From Ampullaceana balthica (taxonomy: Eukaryota; Mollusca; Gastropoda; Lymnaeidae): a stretch of DNA of 64,000 nucleotides. Within the stretch, counting starts at the first letter, position 1, and each line of letters begins with the position of its first letter. The notes under the pieces were generated by a model. The model searched no databases and was not told the DNA's origin. It worked only from the letters and a program-made list of their open reading frames with translations. The stretch is from assembly GCA_944989445.1 (NCBI GenBank), contig CALYLW010000318.1:545833-609832 (forward strand). The letters run 5' to 3'. The position numbers and the translations under genes are program-made. Positions 1 through 14,600 of this stretch are shown here, in pieces.

Positions 1-104
1 CCTCAGCTTGTGAGGCGAGTGCACTATTGACTTCACTATCCAGCCATTCATTTCATTTATATGTTTATTATTGAACGGCTCTAATCCTATACCCGATAAC
101 ACAG

Positions 105-3100
105 GCCCTGCCAGAACTTCATAGACTCAATAACATCGTAGGCCTTATGACCCTAGCCACTTGTGATGATCTTGAGCTACAGAAACATGCACTTGGTGCC
201 ATGGAACTGCTGGTGTTGGAAGGAAAGCTGGCAGAACAACCAATAGATTGGACAATAATGGTAAGACATTTCTATTCATATCTGATTTCTTATATAATAT
301 TAGAGTCACGTTTTTATTGGTTAAATTGTACCAACAAATTGACCATTATCCAAGTTTAGAGTAATCCGATTAGGCTTTCCATGGGAAAGACATTACTTTC
401 AAAAGAACAATATTAAATCTGTTAGATTGTAAGACAGAAACAGAAACATTTGCTGAAATCAACCTAAAAATCTTTCATTATGTAGTTTATAAATATTGAA
501 ACTGAGAATAAAAAAGTTTATGTGTGTTACTCCTGGGCCAAAATGTCTACAGTAAATAAATGAGCTCATAAAGTTCAATGATTCTCTTCAAATTGGGTGT
601 GTTTTTTTTTATTTGTTTCTTTTTAACGGGATTAGAGTCTGAGAAAAATGTTTTACTTTTTTAAATAAAATTTAATCATTTAAATCTGACTTGTAATCTA
701 ATATATAAAGATGAAAGTTTGTGTGTTTGTTTGTTTGTGTGTTTGTTTGTTACCAATGGAAATCTACACCGTTGGACCCAGGATGCTGAAATTTTGCATG
801 GGGCTCTCATTCGACCCTAGACAGGTCGTAGGCTATGTTTCAACCCCAGGTGACCACCCCTAGGGTAAGGGGGCCCATAATCAGAAAATGTAGAGCCAAA
901 TAAAGACAAAATAAATTCTCATTTCGATATTGAACAGCTTCATGCGGGCATTCAAAACGAGTTCATTTTGGTGCGTTATTTTTTACAATACTTTATTTTT
1001 AGCTGTGCGCTTTCAAAAATCTTTTATTGTCAAATTACGGTGCGCACCTTTTCGTGTACGCATCTAAAAGTGAGCAGTGTAATTTTATTATAATAACATT
1101 CATATTTGTTTTGGCCTTGCGGTACAAAACAGTGGCCTTTTATACAAATACTTTCTTGATATTATAGATCTGTTAACACTATTTCATTACATTTGTCACA
1201 CGATGTATGGTATTTATTTTTAAATTAAGAGTTTTATTATGTTGTTTCTAATGACTCAAATTTTAATTTAAACAAATAAAAGAAATTGCCCAAGTCAAAA
1301 AAGCTTAATCGTAATTTAGAGGAACTATACGTTTGTTTTTCTTAAAATTTGATGCGTGTTCTATATTAATTTTTCTTGCTTATTTTACTTGCTCAATCCC
1401 TTAAATTTAATTATTAACGTAAATCATCAAGGAATATTACATGCATATAAAAGCCTACGACCAATGCTGTGTTTTTTTTATTACATACGCTCTATAAATT
1501 TACAATTTAAACCTTTCTACCGGACTTATAAACATAAGCATATTAAACTCAATACAAGTGAACCTATAAGCAATTAATTAAGTTGGGCGGCGAATTGAAT
1601 ATGCCATGGTCATTACGCTGTTGCGGAATAACAAAAGCCATTTTAAAAATAGATGTTTAGTCAAACATAGCATCTTTTTTTCCTATTTCGTAAATAATTT
1701 ATTTATTTTGCAGAAACTAAATCTGTTGTTTGAAATATAATTTACAAACTTTATATATTTGAGATTGTTTAAATGCAAACCTTTGCTTATTAAAATTAAA
1801 TCTGCATTTATGGTTTTAAAAAAATGTTGTTGACTTCTGATGAAATCATTTCTTTATGAAATCTTTTAGGATAAAACTCAAGAAATTCTCATCGAGTCCA
1901 TTTGTTTACAGAGGTAATTATTTTAAAGGTTATTCATTAATAAAGAATAAAGATATCCTTTATAATCTTAGGTAAGTGTACGTTTTGCCTTTAGTTTAGA
2001 GATTACATTTGAAAAAATGCAAATCTATAGGATATCGGTCATAATATTTCTATTCAACATAAATAGAACTATGTCCACTGATTTATTTCAACTATAACAT
2101 TTTGGGGTTTACCATCATCAGTTGTGTCTCTAATAGCCAATAGCCTGAGAGCCGTGTTTTGATGTCATTAAAATTAACTTCCTAATTTAAATGTGGGGCT
2201 AGTTGGGGGGGGGGCATAAATCTGTAAACTAGAGGCAGGAGTGTGTTAGGGTGGCAGAATGTCTGGTGAGTTTGTATTAGAAACATATAAAACTAAGTTT
2301 ATATATGCTGTGTTTGTTTTTTTCTTCATATGACCCAATTTTACTAAATTCCTAGTCAAGAAGTGCATAGATCAAAGTCTTTGACAAGCACCAAACTCGT
2401 CCTACAAAGAAAATGTACTTTGCTCTACATGTTACAAGGGGAGAGTATCATGGCTTGCAGGGAGGATTCTGACTTCAAGTCCTTTGAGATTTTAAACTCA
2501 AAGTTACGGTAATATAAGAATACTACAACATTACTTATCCTTATATTCCACCGACGTCCAGTGGGTGGTTAGTGAATTGAATAGGATGCATAATAACCTC
2601 GCACTTGGTTAGCGGAGCAATGATGTTCAATGATTTAATCTTGTTTCTACAGTTAATGCACTTCTTAACTAAAAAAAACTACCAAGATATATATCTGCAT
2701 GGGATTTTTTATCGCCACCCTATAGTAATTGTTTCTACACCCAAATGTTCATTGAACTATTTTACAAATGAACATTTGTATCGAAGAAGTGTTTCAACTG
2801 AAAAAAACAACTACAACTGCTAGTGTTATCAGCTTTTGTAAATTAGATAATTATTTATACTATTTCAATAAGTTTAAAATTATTATTTATTTACATTTTC
2901 GGATAACCTAAATATGCCTCTAGTGTTCATGTTCAAATGTAGTTATTTGCATGAGATGATATTATAGTTAGCGATAGCAATATGTAACCTGTGATGATTA
3001 TTACTTTTAAAAAAAAATTTAATGTATTGACAGGCGTTTGTTATCTAAAAGTCCTGAAATTGCTTCAACCAAATACCTGGCCGAGATTTCCACATTTCTA

Positions 3101-5669
3101 GATACATCACATACAGAAGCAAACAAGTTTATTCATTCCATTCTCGGAAAGATATCCACTGATATGCCAACAGACGTTGTCCAGGAAATACAGGGCAAGA
3201 AAGAACCTTTCCAGTTCTATATTGTATCACAGCTGCTAAAAAGGGTATGTATATATATATTTATATATATTTGATGAGTTGGTCGTACTGTGTGGACACT
3301 CTAAATAATTTTATTTTATAAAGTCTTTGACACAAACCAAACCAGAAATACATATGCTAAAAAAACTTACAAAAATATTATGGTATGTCCTAGGAGTTCG
3401 TAACAGCTGCCTACTTTAAGCTTCTTGGGTTTAAAGATCCAATATATTTTTCGGGCTCTAAGACTAGGAGTTTCAAGGCAGTTTTTAGATGGTGTAGAAA
3501 GATTTTAGAAGGCAACCAGATGGAGTTTAAATGGACTTTCAAGAGATTCACTACTGAGTTTTTTAGGTATTTAGAGAGAGTTGAGAAGAAATTTAGAGGA
3601 ATTTTAGATAGAGTTTTAAGAATTTTTTCTCTAATTCGTCGCACATCAGAGAACTTTTATACTGACATAGTGGCGAACTTTTCTGAAATTAAATGATTCT
3701 AAAATATTATAAAGCTTTGGTAGGAGTCTAATTTTGATACCAAATAAAATCGATCCTCTTATATACTGAAAAACGAATACCATCCATTTCATTTCTAAAA
3801 AATTATTTTTGAAACTGTTTTAAGTCAAGTAAACCTACAAAATAAACATTTGAAAAAAAATCCTTATAAGAATCATATTTTAAAAATATAATAAATTAAT
3901 TTTTATTGTCATGATCTTAGTCTTAAAAGTTAATTGAAAATATAATTTGTTTTACTAATAGATTTTCTTAAAAAGAGATTTGCCATCTCTAGAGATCCTG
4001 AAAGCTTACTTCACTAAGACAAAGGGAAGAAGAGTCTTCAGACGTCCGTCTATCAACATGGCTCCCTCGTGTTATCCCTTGATACTGAGACAACTTACAC
4101 AGACACTCAGCAGTCTAGCAAGTAAGCTCTTTGAGTCTTATCCGTTCGTCTAAGGGAACAATGTCAAAACATTTTACAATTTAATTATTAACCTGTAGCA
4201 GATTTTCTTAATGACTAGAAAATTATCTGTGCAATTAAAAAATAATTTTATACGTCTAAAATCTTGTTTGGAAATGATTCACAATTAAGTTTAATGGTTG
4301 GGTCACTATTTTCCCGAGAGCTTTGGTGTCTTTATACTGAAACCTGATATAAGTTAAAACGTTTACCAAGAATTTTTAATGATAGCCATTCATATTCACT
4401 CTTTGAGATAATCCACAAGTGCACATCTTTAGCCTAAGGCATATAGATTTCTATTTTATTATTAATAATATTAAATATTATATCTCACCTAACATTTAAC
4501 ATTTCAAATATGTAACCAAAGAAATATAAATATAACAAGACATATGTATATTACAGGAGAATGTTCCTACAGAGATCTGCCCAGACTTTGTGGGGATGTA
4601 AAGAAGATCATCATTTTATGCAAGAAGAAAATTCCGAAAGCATTTAATGATGTAGGTGACGTAAATGTAATCAGTAAATTTACTAATCTCTGATTATTCA
4701 ATTTAAGGATCGGGGCTCCCACTTCTCGGATTTATCCCAGAATTCCGGATTCGTGAGGCTAAATATTGTACCCCTCTGGATTTGTGAGGTTTTATTTTCT
4801 TTCGTACCGGATTCTCCAGATCAGTTTATTAAAATATGGATTATGGATTTGACCAAAAAGTGTTACTGCGTGAAGGCTTATTAAATGAGAAGCCAGTTCA
4901 CTATAAAATGGATTATGCGACCTCCCTTTCATTTGCATGCACAATGCTTCTAGTAGTGTTCACGCATCACTCTGCGCATAACTATATATATAATTCACCG
5001 AAGCGAGTATGTGCAAACAAGCATGACGAATGACCCTCACTGGGGTCGACCAATCAGTTTATAGTTGGCAAGCAGAGGTTGTCTCGAGAACAACAATGGT
5101 TCTTGAGTTCACTTGCGTTGTTCCCTCACAGAATAACGTGTAATTGAAAACATTGAGCAAACTAGAGCAAATTCAAAAAAGAGCTGCCAGATTCATTACT
5201 TGAGAATATTCAAAACTAACAAGAGGAATACCATTAGTTAAATCATTGATCCTTGAAACACTAGAGGATATAAGAGTAAAGTAGTAATAATACATAAGGA
5301 AATTAATTCTGACTTTGAAATACAACACAAAGATAATGTAATACAACGCCCAGATAGACATATGGATATAAAACTTTTCTTATTCCATATGCAAGAAAAC
5401 ACACAAATTCTGCAACATGAGTTCACCTAACATCTCTAAAATAATTTTTAAGCACTGACTTTATTTCTTTATTAATGTACTGTTACCAGGTCCTGCCGAC
5501 CTTACAAAATCTGATGTTCCAACTAACACCAGGTGTACGTAACTGTGTTATCGAGCTATTTGAAGTTGAAGACATTTACCAAAAATTATTTGTACCACAT
5601 CTGATACAATCTGTGAGGAGTTCATTATTTCCTATATTGGTGTTGGATCAAGATGCCGTGACTGGAAAG
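105..5669 (+). CDS. Copy 1 N-terminal helical region (7 exons)
   Basis: Seven exons encode about 333 residues of predominantly helix-forming, leucine-rich sequence with no kinase motif. The first exon starts ALPELHRLNN and continues into a leucine-rich stretch around LGAMELLVLEG. The exon at 5490 encodes VLPTLQNLMFQLTPGVRN and then a hydrophobic-amphipathic run. The alternation of short amphipathic segments is compatible with an ARM/HEAT-like or other alpha-solenoid, but I recognise no signature and do not assign one. The 44-bp exon (1870-1913) is conserved exactly in length in copy 2, which supports it as real. Copy 2 shows that at least two further coding exons precede this region, so residue 1 here is not the protein start. 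Confidence 0.8.
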
Positions 5670-8600
5670 GTAAGAGAGGTGATCAGATGCATATCTTTCA
5701 ATGAAATATATTTTACAATAAGGACATTTAAGAATAAATTTAAATATACTTCAGTTTAACAAGTTATCAGTAATAAATTTAAATAATTCAGCCATCAAAG
5801 GTTTTGTATATTAACAATTTTCTATACTTGATATTGCGACAAGCGCAGCTCAGATAAAAACTCTAGCTTTGATATCCATAGCAAGTATTCTATTATAAGA
5901 ACTTGAAAAATAATGCTAAAATGTGTAATTTTTATTAAAAGTTATAAACTCGTGGGACTTAAAATATCAAAATATAATATCAAAAGCTATGATTTGACAT
6001 ACAATCGGACCTCTCTAAGTGGGACTCAAAGGAACCCGAAAACAAAATTCGACTTAAGGAGTTTTCGAGTTAGGTCAAATGGTGTAATAGGCGCAGATTA
6101 ATCAAGGTCAATGTTGATATTGAGAGGGTGGGGGGACAGCCATACAAGCCAGGAGGCTTGACAGGATCCTACATGTGGAAGAAAATCAGAAGCCCCGAGC
6201 CTAGTGCTCTTCATGGGTCTTCCCGGAAGACTCCCTCAGCCATCTGGCCACCAAAGAGACGTAACAGCTGAGGAACCCCCCCTCCCGGAAGCGGTCGCTT
6301 CTGAAGCGGCCACCTGGGCATCCAGGACATAAAGTCGAAAATGCCTCCCACTAAGTTGCCCTCACAAGGAGGTGGTGGAATTCCCTACTACGACCCTCTA
6401 CCACTTTAGCGCCACCCCGGCAAAGCACATGGATCGCCATGGTTAGGACCAACCGCAGTGCGGGGAATCATCAAAGACCTACCTAGGGTGTAACCCCCAC
6501 TGGAAGGTTTCCTCAGAGCTGGCGTCCTCTGCGTTCTTCACGGTACCTTTTGCTAATCCGTACTGGTGCTCCTGGCCCTAAACCAGCACCGCTCAATGGC
6601 GCTGCTAGTGAAATAGATTTTACCCGACCCTCAACCGGTACTTTGGTTCTCATCATCGGCATTGCATCTAAATGCTTTGCCTAAGATCCGTACAGCTTGA
6701 CAAGCAGGAGAGGTGGTGTCTGATGCTTCATTTGAAAGGAAGCCGACTTAGCTTTGAAATACCTACATAACAGAGAAAGCCCCTGCCCCCACTTGACTCC
6801 CTCCACAGTGCGATGGGGAGATTAAGATTTTTCCTTTTACTAGTTTTACCCAAACGCCTTTAAAAATTTGACTTACGGAGGTTGGAAGCCAAAACATTTG
6901 AGTTAAGGAGATCTAAAATACATTAGTCTTATGGACTTTGGGCCAGTACCTAACAATTTATTCGATATAGGGAGGTTTTCGACTTAGTGAAGTTCGACTT
7001 AGTGAGGTTCGACTGTATATATTTCAAATACTTTTTTTTTCTTTTTTTAATATGTTAAAGAGCAAAGCTGAAAATCTTACAGTATTTTTTCTGGTTGAGA
7101 ATAAAACAACTCTATATCTAAGTTGTAACAAATGCAATGTTTATTATGTTTAATTTAATTTTTTAATCAATGTATATTGCTATTGTCATAGTCTCCTCAG
7201 AAAGACAGTGATGGTTGGGTAAAACTATCTGGCAAGTTCAACGTTCATCCTGTTACAGTTTTTCTACATGAAACATCCCAAGATGATCACAAACACACCA
7301 ACAGCACAGACTTTAAAGATTTGAATAACAAGATGCGCTTAAAGCATATTAAAATGTTGCGTAACTTGCACCATGAGAATATCATTACGCTGTTTGCCTT
7401 TAACACAAGTCATATCCCATACTTCTACGTCACTGAGGTCTGCACTGTCGAGGGGAATGAAAACCTCCAGGTAACACATTTTAAACCAAATCTATTGTCT
7501 AGAAATATTTTAGATATGTCATCTAAACTGGAATCTGACGGTATCTAGAAACATCTGAAATGGTTTAGCTATGAATTTTATTTATCTTCTAAAGAATTTC
7601 CAAAAGATTTTTTTAATGCATTTAAACCTTGGGAAAAACAAAAAACAAATTCTCTTCTTGACCAAATCAAATAACAACAAAAGTGTGATCTCTTCGACAC
7701 TTTTTCAACAAGTGGCATCTAATGCTTTCCTAAGGGTCCATCTTTTGAATAGAAAATAAGCTCTTCCACTAAAGACATGAGATCCTGGATTAAGTCCATT
7801 TGTGTAAATGTTGGCTTTACTTTATCTTCATAGGAGTATCTCGTCAATAGATACGTCAACAGATCTTTGCTTACTCAGACCACCCTCTTGGACATGTTGA
7901 TACAAGCGGCCGCCGCTGTAGATTTCTGCCACAGCAAAAACATCATTCATAGAAACATCACTGCTGCTAGCTTCCTGGTGGCGGGAAAGTCTAAAGTTAA
8001 ACTGACTGACTTCCACTTGTCTGCCACACTTGAGGCTGATATGAAAGAAGTTTATATGGGTAGGACATTTGGTGAAGTTTGATGTTAAATATTACATTTG
8101 TGGCCGTCGAGGATTGTTCACACATGGCTAAAGTCACCTTAGTTCTCAATTTTACGACTGTGATTTTTAAGGTTGATCAATTCATTATTTTAACAATTAA
8201 ATTCATTTTTATATGCTTTCGAATTTCTTTTTCTTACATAAATCTGGTCGATTGGCATGCGCGCTCGGCTGGCGTACCGATGGTCATGGGTTCGAATCCA
8301 TGTCAAGGCAAGGATTTGTTCCCGGGGCCTAGGGCGTCCCTGAGTCCACCCAGCTCCGAATGGGTACCTAACATTAGTTAGGGAAATAAAGGCGGCTGGG
8401 TAATGAGTGGAAACCTTATAGCCGTGGCCTGTGATCGCTGCATCACTTGCCAACAGACCGACATGGTCTGTGGACGCATTAATCTTCTGTATAGAATGAG
8501 CGTCTGTATAGATAAGACAAGACAAGGATCATTATTTCAAACATCTCAATCGATAAATTCCTAAATGGCTTTCTGGGTCAAAGCATTATTATGTTAAATA

Positions 8601-11600
8601 TTACACTTATGGTAATCAAGGGATGTTCAAACTAGGTTAAAGTTACCTTAGTTCTTATTTTTATGACTATATTATACTTTTGTAAGTTGATTAATTAATT
8701 CATGTTTCAATAATTAATTACATTTGTATATGCGTTCATGTTTCTTTCTTTTATATGTGATTATCTATTAACACATTTAAGAAAAGGCATTGTTGTTTAA
8801 TTTTATCAAATTCCTAAATATCTTTCAGAATCAAAGGATCACCCATCCAACTCTATGATTCCTACACGATGGAGTGCTCCAGAATCGTTAAGGAGAAACA
8901 AATGGTCTAAAGCCTCAGACTCGTGGATGTTTGGTCATTTTACTTTTGAGTTACTCACCCACTGTGTCCTGCCGTACTCAGATCTTCCTGATTCTGATGA
9001 AGAGATCATATTGAAGGTTAGTTGGACATGAGATATAATAAAAGCATACAGTTTACATACAAAAATGGAAGCTTAGATGCATACATGTAATTATGATAAA
9101 GTCTATTTAATAATTTGTCTCCTTTGTTTGTTTTTTTTTAAATATATTTAGTGCTAAAGATTTTACAATTCTGTTAAATTTTAAACAATTTTGCAATTAA
9201 GTTAATAATTCTGTTATTGATTTAATAATTCTATTATTGATTTAATAATTCTATTATTGATTTAATAATTCTGTTATTGATTTAATAATTCTATTATTGA
9301 TTTAATAATTCTGTTATTGATTTAATAATTCTATTATTGATTTAATAATTCTGTTATTGATTTAATAATTCTATTATTGATTTAATAATTCTGTTATTGA
9401 TTTAATAATTCTATTATTGATTTAATAATTCTATTATTGATTTAATACTTCTGTTATTGATTTAATAATTCTATTATTGATTTAATAATTCTGTTATTGA
9501 TTTAATAATTCTATTATTGATTTAATAATTCTATTATTGATTTAATAATTCTATTATTGATTTAATAATTCTGTTATTGATTTAATAATTCTATTATTGA
9601 TTTAATAATTCTGTTATTGATTTAATAATTCTATTATTGATTTAATAATTCTATTATTGATTTAATAATTCTGTTATTGATTTAATAATTCTGTTATTGA
9701 TTTAATAATTCTATTATTGATTTAATAATTCTATTATTGATTTAATAATTCTATTATTGATTTAATAATTCTGTTATTAAATTAATAATTCTGCTCTAAA
9801 GAGTTGTCAACCCATACTTTGTCAATTTCAATGTTGTTCAGATTTTCAAGGGTCATGTTCATCTCCATCAAGCCTCATGTATCACAGATCAACAATATGA
9901 CGTCATTTTAAAGTGCTGCTCCCTCAACCCATGGGATAGGCCCCCTGTATCAATATTAAAGAAAATATTTCAGGAATTTTTCAAACGTAATTTCATTTAA
10001 AACTTTATTCATGAATCATTTTTGTAACAATTAGTGTAGTTTTAGAGTATTCATTGTCTTTTTTCCTTAATTCTAACTTAAATTTAACTTTATTTCATGA
10101 ACTTTTATAACTTTTCCCTATTTAGAATGTGAACTGAATGTGAACAGCTCTCAAGCTCATCAGGACTTAAGCAGGAGAGTATCTTCAACAAAATTCAGAA
10201 AAGTAGACTTTTTAACAATCACTTACTTAGATTCCACATTCTTTTTAAAAATATTTTTTTAGAAGTTACTTCTTTGTAAAAACTACTTATAAACAGATAA
10301 TAACTCCTTTTATTCTCTTATCAACTTATTTATATCTGTAATTGTAATTATTTGTAATAAAGTTTGATTTTTAATTAAATATAGTCACCACATCTTTTAA
10401 ATATTACTTACTGGTTCACTAGGCATGTCCCAATTATGTTTTATATTTGTTTCTTTTGTTTGCAGGGAATCCCTAATGTAAATTGTAAGTCTACTTTTTT
10501 CATAATTATAGAACTGTCATTTTAATGTTATAAATGTGTGTGCTTATTCTAAAGTGTTAAATTATTCCAATTGATGATCTTCTAAGCATCAAAGTTTATT
10601 TTAATTATATTAAGAATGCACTATATTTTAAAAATTAAATTTAAAATAATGTTATTAAGTGGAGTAGGCTTTGAGATAGTAAACAAGAGAAATGCAAAGA
10701 TTTAATTAAATATCAAAAGTAATAAATTAAAATTTATCTATTTAAACTTGCATAGATATGCACTGATGAAATTACAATTCTTGTAAAATGCAACAAAAAA
10801 AATAACACAATTACTTTTTTTTAAGATGAATTCTTTAGGAACCAAGAACCGAAGTCATGCACCAAGCCGCAACCCACTATGCGTATTGCAAAAATGGTAA
10901 TGAGTTTATGTTTGTATTGATTTTATAAGACTTTGAATGTTTTGTTTTCCTTAAATGCTAATAATCTCTTAAACCAGGGGTGGACAAACTACGGCACGAG
11001 GGCCACATGCGGCCCGCCAGAGTATGTTATGCGGCCCGTATGTTGCGATCTTATGTCGATGTTAATTTTCTTTGTTTAGAATTTTCGTTATATTTTGAAG
11101 ATTTTATTCCGATTATTTGACTCAAATCTAGGGATATTTAAGTGGTTTTATGGCTCCAGAATTAATTAGTGATCATTAGTCATTAAATATTAACATACTT
11201 ATTCGAAACTGCAATTTATCTAGATCGGAAGTGGCGTTTGTTTACGATTGATATATTGGCGGTTTTGTAAATATTGTGATTTAAAAGCGGATAGACGTTG
11301 ATTTAACTATGAGTGCTGCAAAAATAAAAGATTGAGGACGAAAGTCGATTATTAAATAATGAATGCACCGCTAAATATTGCTTAACGCAGCAAAGCAGTC
11401 TGCTTGCTGTGCCGTGAGTGTATGAGCGTCCTTAAGGAGTGAAATTTAAAAAGACACCAACAAACAAAACATTTGGATTTCGCGAAAATTTAACGAACGA
11501 AGAGAGAAAAAGCAATTGCCAGGAGTTTGTTAAAAATTTACAGAAGCAGCAAACTGTTTTCACCAAACAGTCTTTAATGCAAGATGCTGCAACCGAAGCC

Positions 11601-14600
11601 AGCTTGGTGCTGTCCCATAAGATTGTAAAGCAAACCAAGTCTTTTTCTGACAGCGAGTTCGTCAAGGAATGCTTGTCATGTGCAGCAAGCATTATGTGTC
11701 CTGAACAGAAAACAAAATTTGATAGTATTTCTCTATCAAGCAGAACTGTAGTCAGGTATGTTGAAAAAATAAGTGAAAATTTGATGCACCAACTTCAAGA
11801 TGCAAAGACTTTTTGTGGTACTCTCTTGCGTTGGAAGAATGTACTGAAGTACAGGACACAGCACAATAGTTGGTATTTATGTGGGGTACACTCGTTTCGA
11901 ACAGACCGATGAATTACTTAGTGTTGAGCCACTCAAAGACACAACTACAGGCCATGATTTATTCAAAGCTGTTGAAAGAACTGGGTAGGTGTGGAACAAG
12001 ATATCAAATGTAATACCGATGGAGCGCGTGCTTTGACTGGAAAAAACGTATCTTGTGAAGTTGATAAAAAATAAAATTAAAGAAGAAAATCCTGACCATA
12101 CACACTTACCTCTCTACTGTGTCATCAATCAGGTAAGTCTGTGTAAAGCTGCGTTGTTGAATATCATGATGTTATTGACCCAGTTGTCAGTGTGATAGAA
12201 CTCATCAGAGCCAGGGCACTTAAACACGGACAGTTCAGGGCACTGTTTGAAGATTTGGAAACTGAATATTATGATACGAGGGGTTGAAGGGCGCCTTTTC
12301 AAAATCCCAAGTAACTTATTCTTGTTTGATAAATACGAAATATTAAATGTTCAATTTAAAAAAAATATGCTTACTGCTATGGACTGTTGTACTATGTCCC
12401 TCAGCTTTACGGATCCAGTGACTTGGACTTTTATATTGTTTATTATCTAACTTAGCAGTGTCCGCTGGCTGAGCCTGGGCAAGATATTTAGGCGAGTGTG
12501 GGATCTCAAGGAAGAAATAGTTATGTTCCTGGAGATTATTGCTTTTTTGTGATTTTGTTCCTAACATTGTTAATGAAGAGTGGAAGTCAGACTTCATGTT
12601 TGCTATCGACATTATGGAAAGGTTGAATGAACTGAATGTCAAACTTCAGGGCAATAGCTTGTTTGCACATGATATGTATGTGCATGTTAAATCATCTCAA
12701 GCAAAGCTCTCCCTGTTCTTCAGGCAAGTAGGTGGAAACATGTTTTGCCCTTTTCCTTTTGCTAAAACTGAAAACCATTTCTGGTGAAACGGCTAAGCAC
12801 AAGGCTCAGTTGGATGCCTTGGCTGTGGAATTTGAAAGGAGGTTCCAAGACATCAAGAACCTGGAACCACACTTCAATATCCTCAGTGCCCCATTTAGTG
12901 CAGAAGCTGATTCAACCCCAGAGGATATACAGTTAGAGCTGCTTTTCCTACAAGCAGAGTATGACCTGAAGAATAAGTTCATGCAGCTTTTCGACACTTA
13001 AACATCTTTGCTGCCAAACTTTTACCACTATTTGTGTCCACATACATCTGTGAGCAAGCTTTTTCTTGTATGAAAATAAACAAGTCTAAGAACAGGTCGA
13101 AGTTGACTGATTGCAATGTCAATGCAGTCATGCGAATCACAACCACTAAGCTGGTTCCACAGTTCAAGAATATTGTCCAAAATTTTGAATATTTACATAC
13201 TTCTCATTAATTTTAATTGTATTCTATGGTCAGCTTATATGTAAATTATGTTTCTACTTCTTCATAGTTATTATGACAGGTAACAATAAACTTTTGTGGA
13301 AATAATAATGAATATTAAAATCTTAGTGTCAAATTAGAAAATGCTTCAGTTCATATTTTAAAATGTAATGCGCATGAGTATAAGAGTGTGAATGTGAAAT
13401 AAAATGACAAATGCATTGGTATAATAATTAATTCATATTTTATACGTTGTAAATTTTAATTGAAGTAGAAAAAATATATGTGCTTCCCGTCTATAACAAT
13501 AAAGCTTTTAATGCGACCCTCCGTAGAATAATTTTGCCCACCCCTGTCTTAAACAATTTAACAAAAACAATGATATACAGCACAGCCTTTTAATATTAGC
13601 ATCATAAGAAGTATTTAATATTTTAGAAAGACAATATTATTGTTTTTGACAGGACGGCGAGCTTCTCATCAAAGAATATGCAGACAGAGAATTCTCTGAG
13701 CAACTACTTAACCAGATCAGGAGAGGGGCATTGGATTACCTACTGCCTTTTATTCATATCAACAATCTTTCAAAAGCAATTGTAAGAAACAGTTTGTTAA
13801 CTATATTTTCCTAAGTTCTTGAAAGTTAACCTAACTAAATGTTTTTCGTTGGTAGATTTACAAATTTTCATGTTGTTGAGGTATTATATTTGGAAAAAAG
13901 TACAGAAACCAATGTCGAAGAGATTAATACTCTTAAAGATAAATTATTATAATGAGCTAATTTACTCGTCCTTACCAGTTTAAAAGGATTTTTTAAATTA
14001 ATTTTTTAAACATTCAGAGGCCTTTTAATAGCATAAAAATTCAGGAGCACTTTAAGAAAGTCCCCCCACCCTTAATTAATTAAATTTTATAAGTTCTCAT
14101 AGAAAAAGCATGTTTATAATTACCTTTGGAAATATCAAGTTGGTAACTGTGATCTTGGTTACATGACATGATTCCATTCTCCAACGATATCACATTCTAT
14201 AATTAGGCTCTATTCTCTTGTTGTAAAAAAAAAGATACATTAATTAACTTAAATTATTCAAAAATAACTCTACAAACAACAAAATCATTTTCAAAGATGA
14301 CAATATCTGCAACAAGATGTAAGAACCATAAATTATCTTATCTTATCTGTTACAGACGCTCCTTCTATACAGAAGATTATTGAGTCCTACGCTTATTTGT
14401 GGTTTGTGTTTAGTCCTGCATTTTTATTAGAGATTTAAATGTTGATAAAGTGTTGGTTTTCCTGGTTTCTTCAGGCAACCCATTCCACGCCCGAATTCCG
14501 GACGGGAAGAACGAAAATTTGTATGTGTTTGTTCTTGCATACGGAATAAGAAAGGTGTTTTTATCCTTATGTCTATCTGAGGGTTGTATTAAGTTATCTT

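Noticed and set aside
8079..8525. ORFs on both strands in the intron of copy 1
   Set aside because: They lie in the SINE and cross its borders.
10126..10220. Alternative ending of copy 1 at the TAG in the intron after 10202
   Set aside because: Reading on gives a stop within a few codons, but copy 2 has the same exon, microexon and following exons in matching phase, so splicing at 10202 is preferred.
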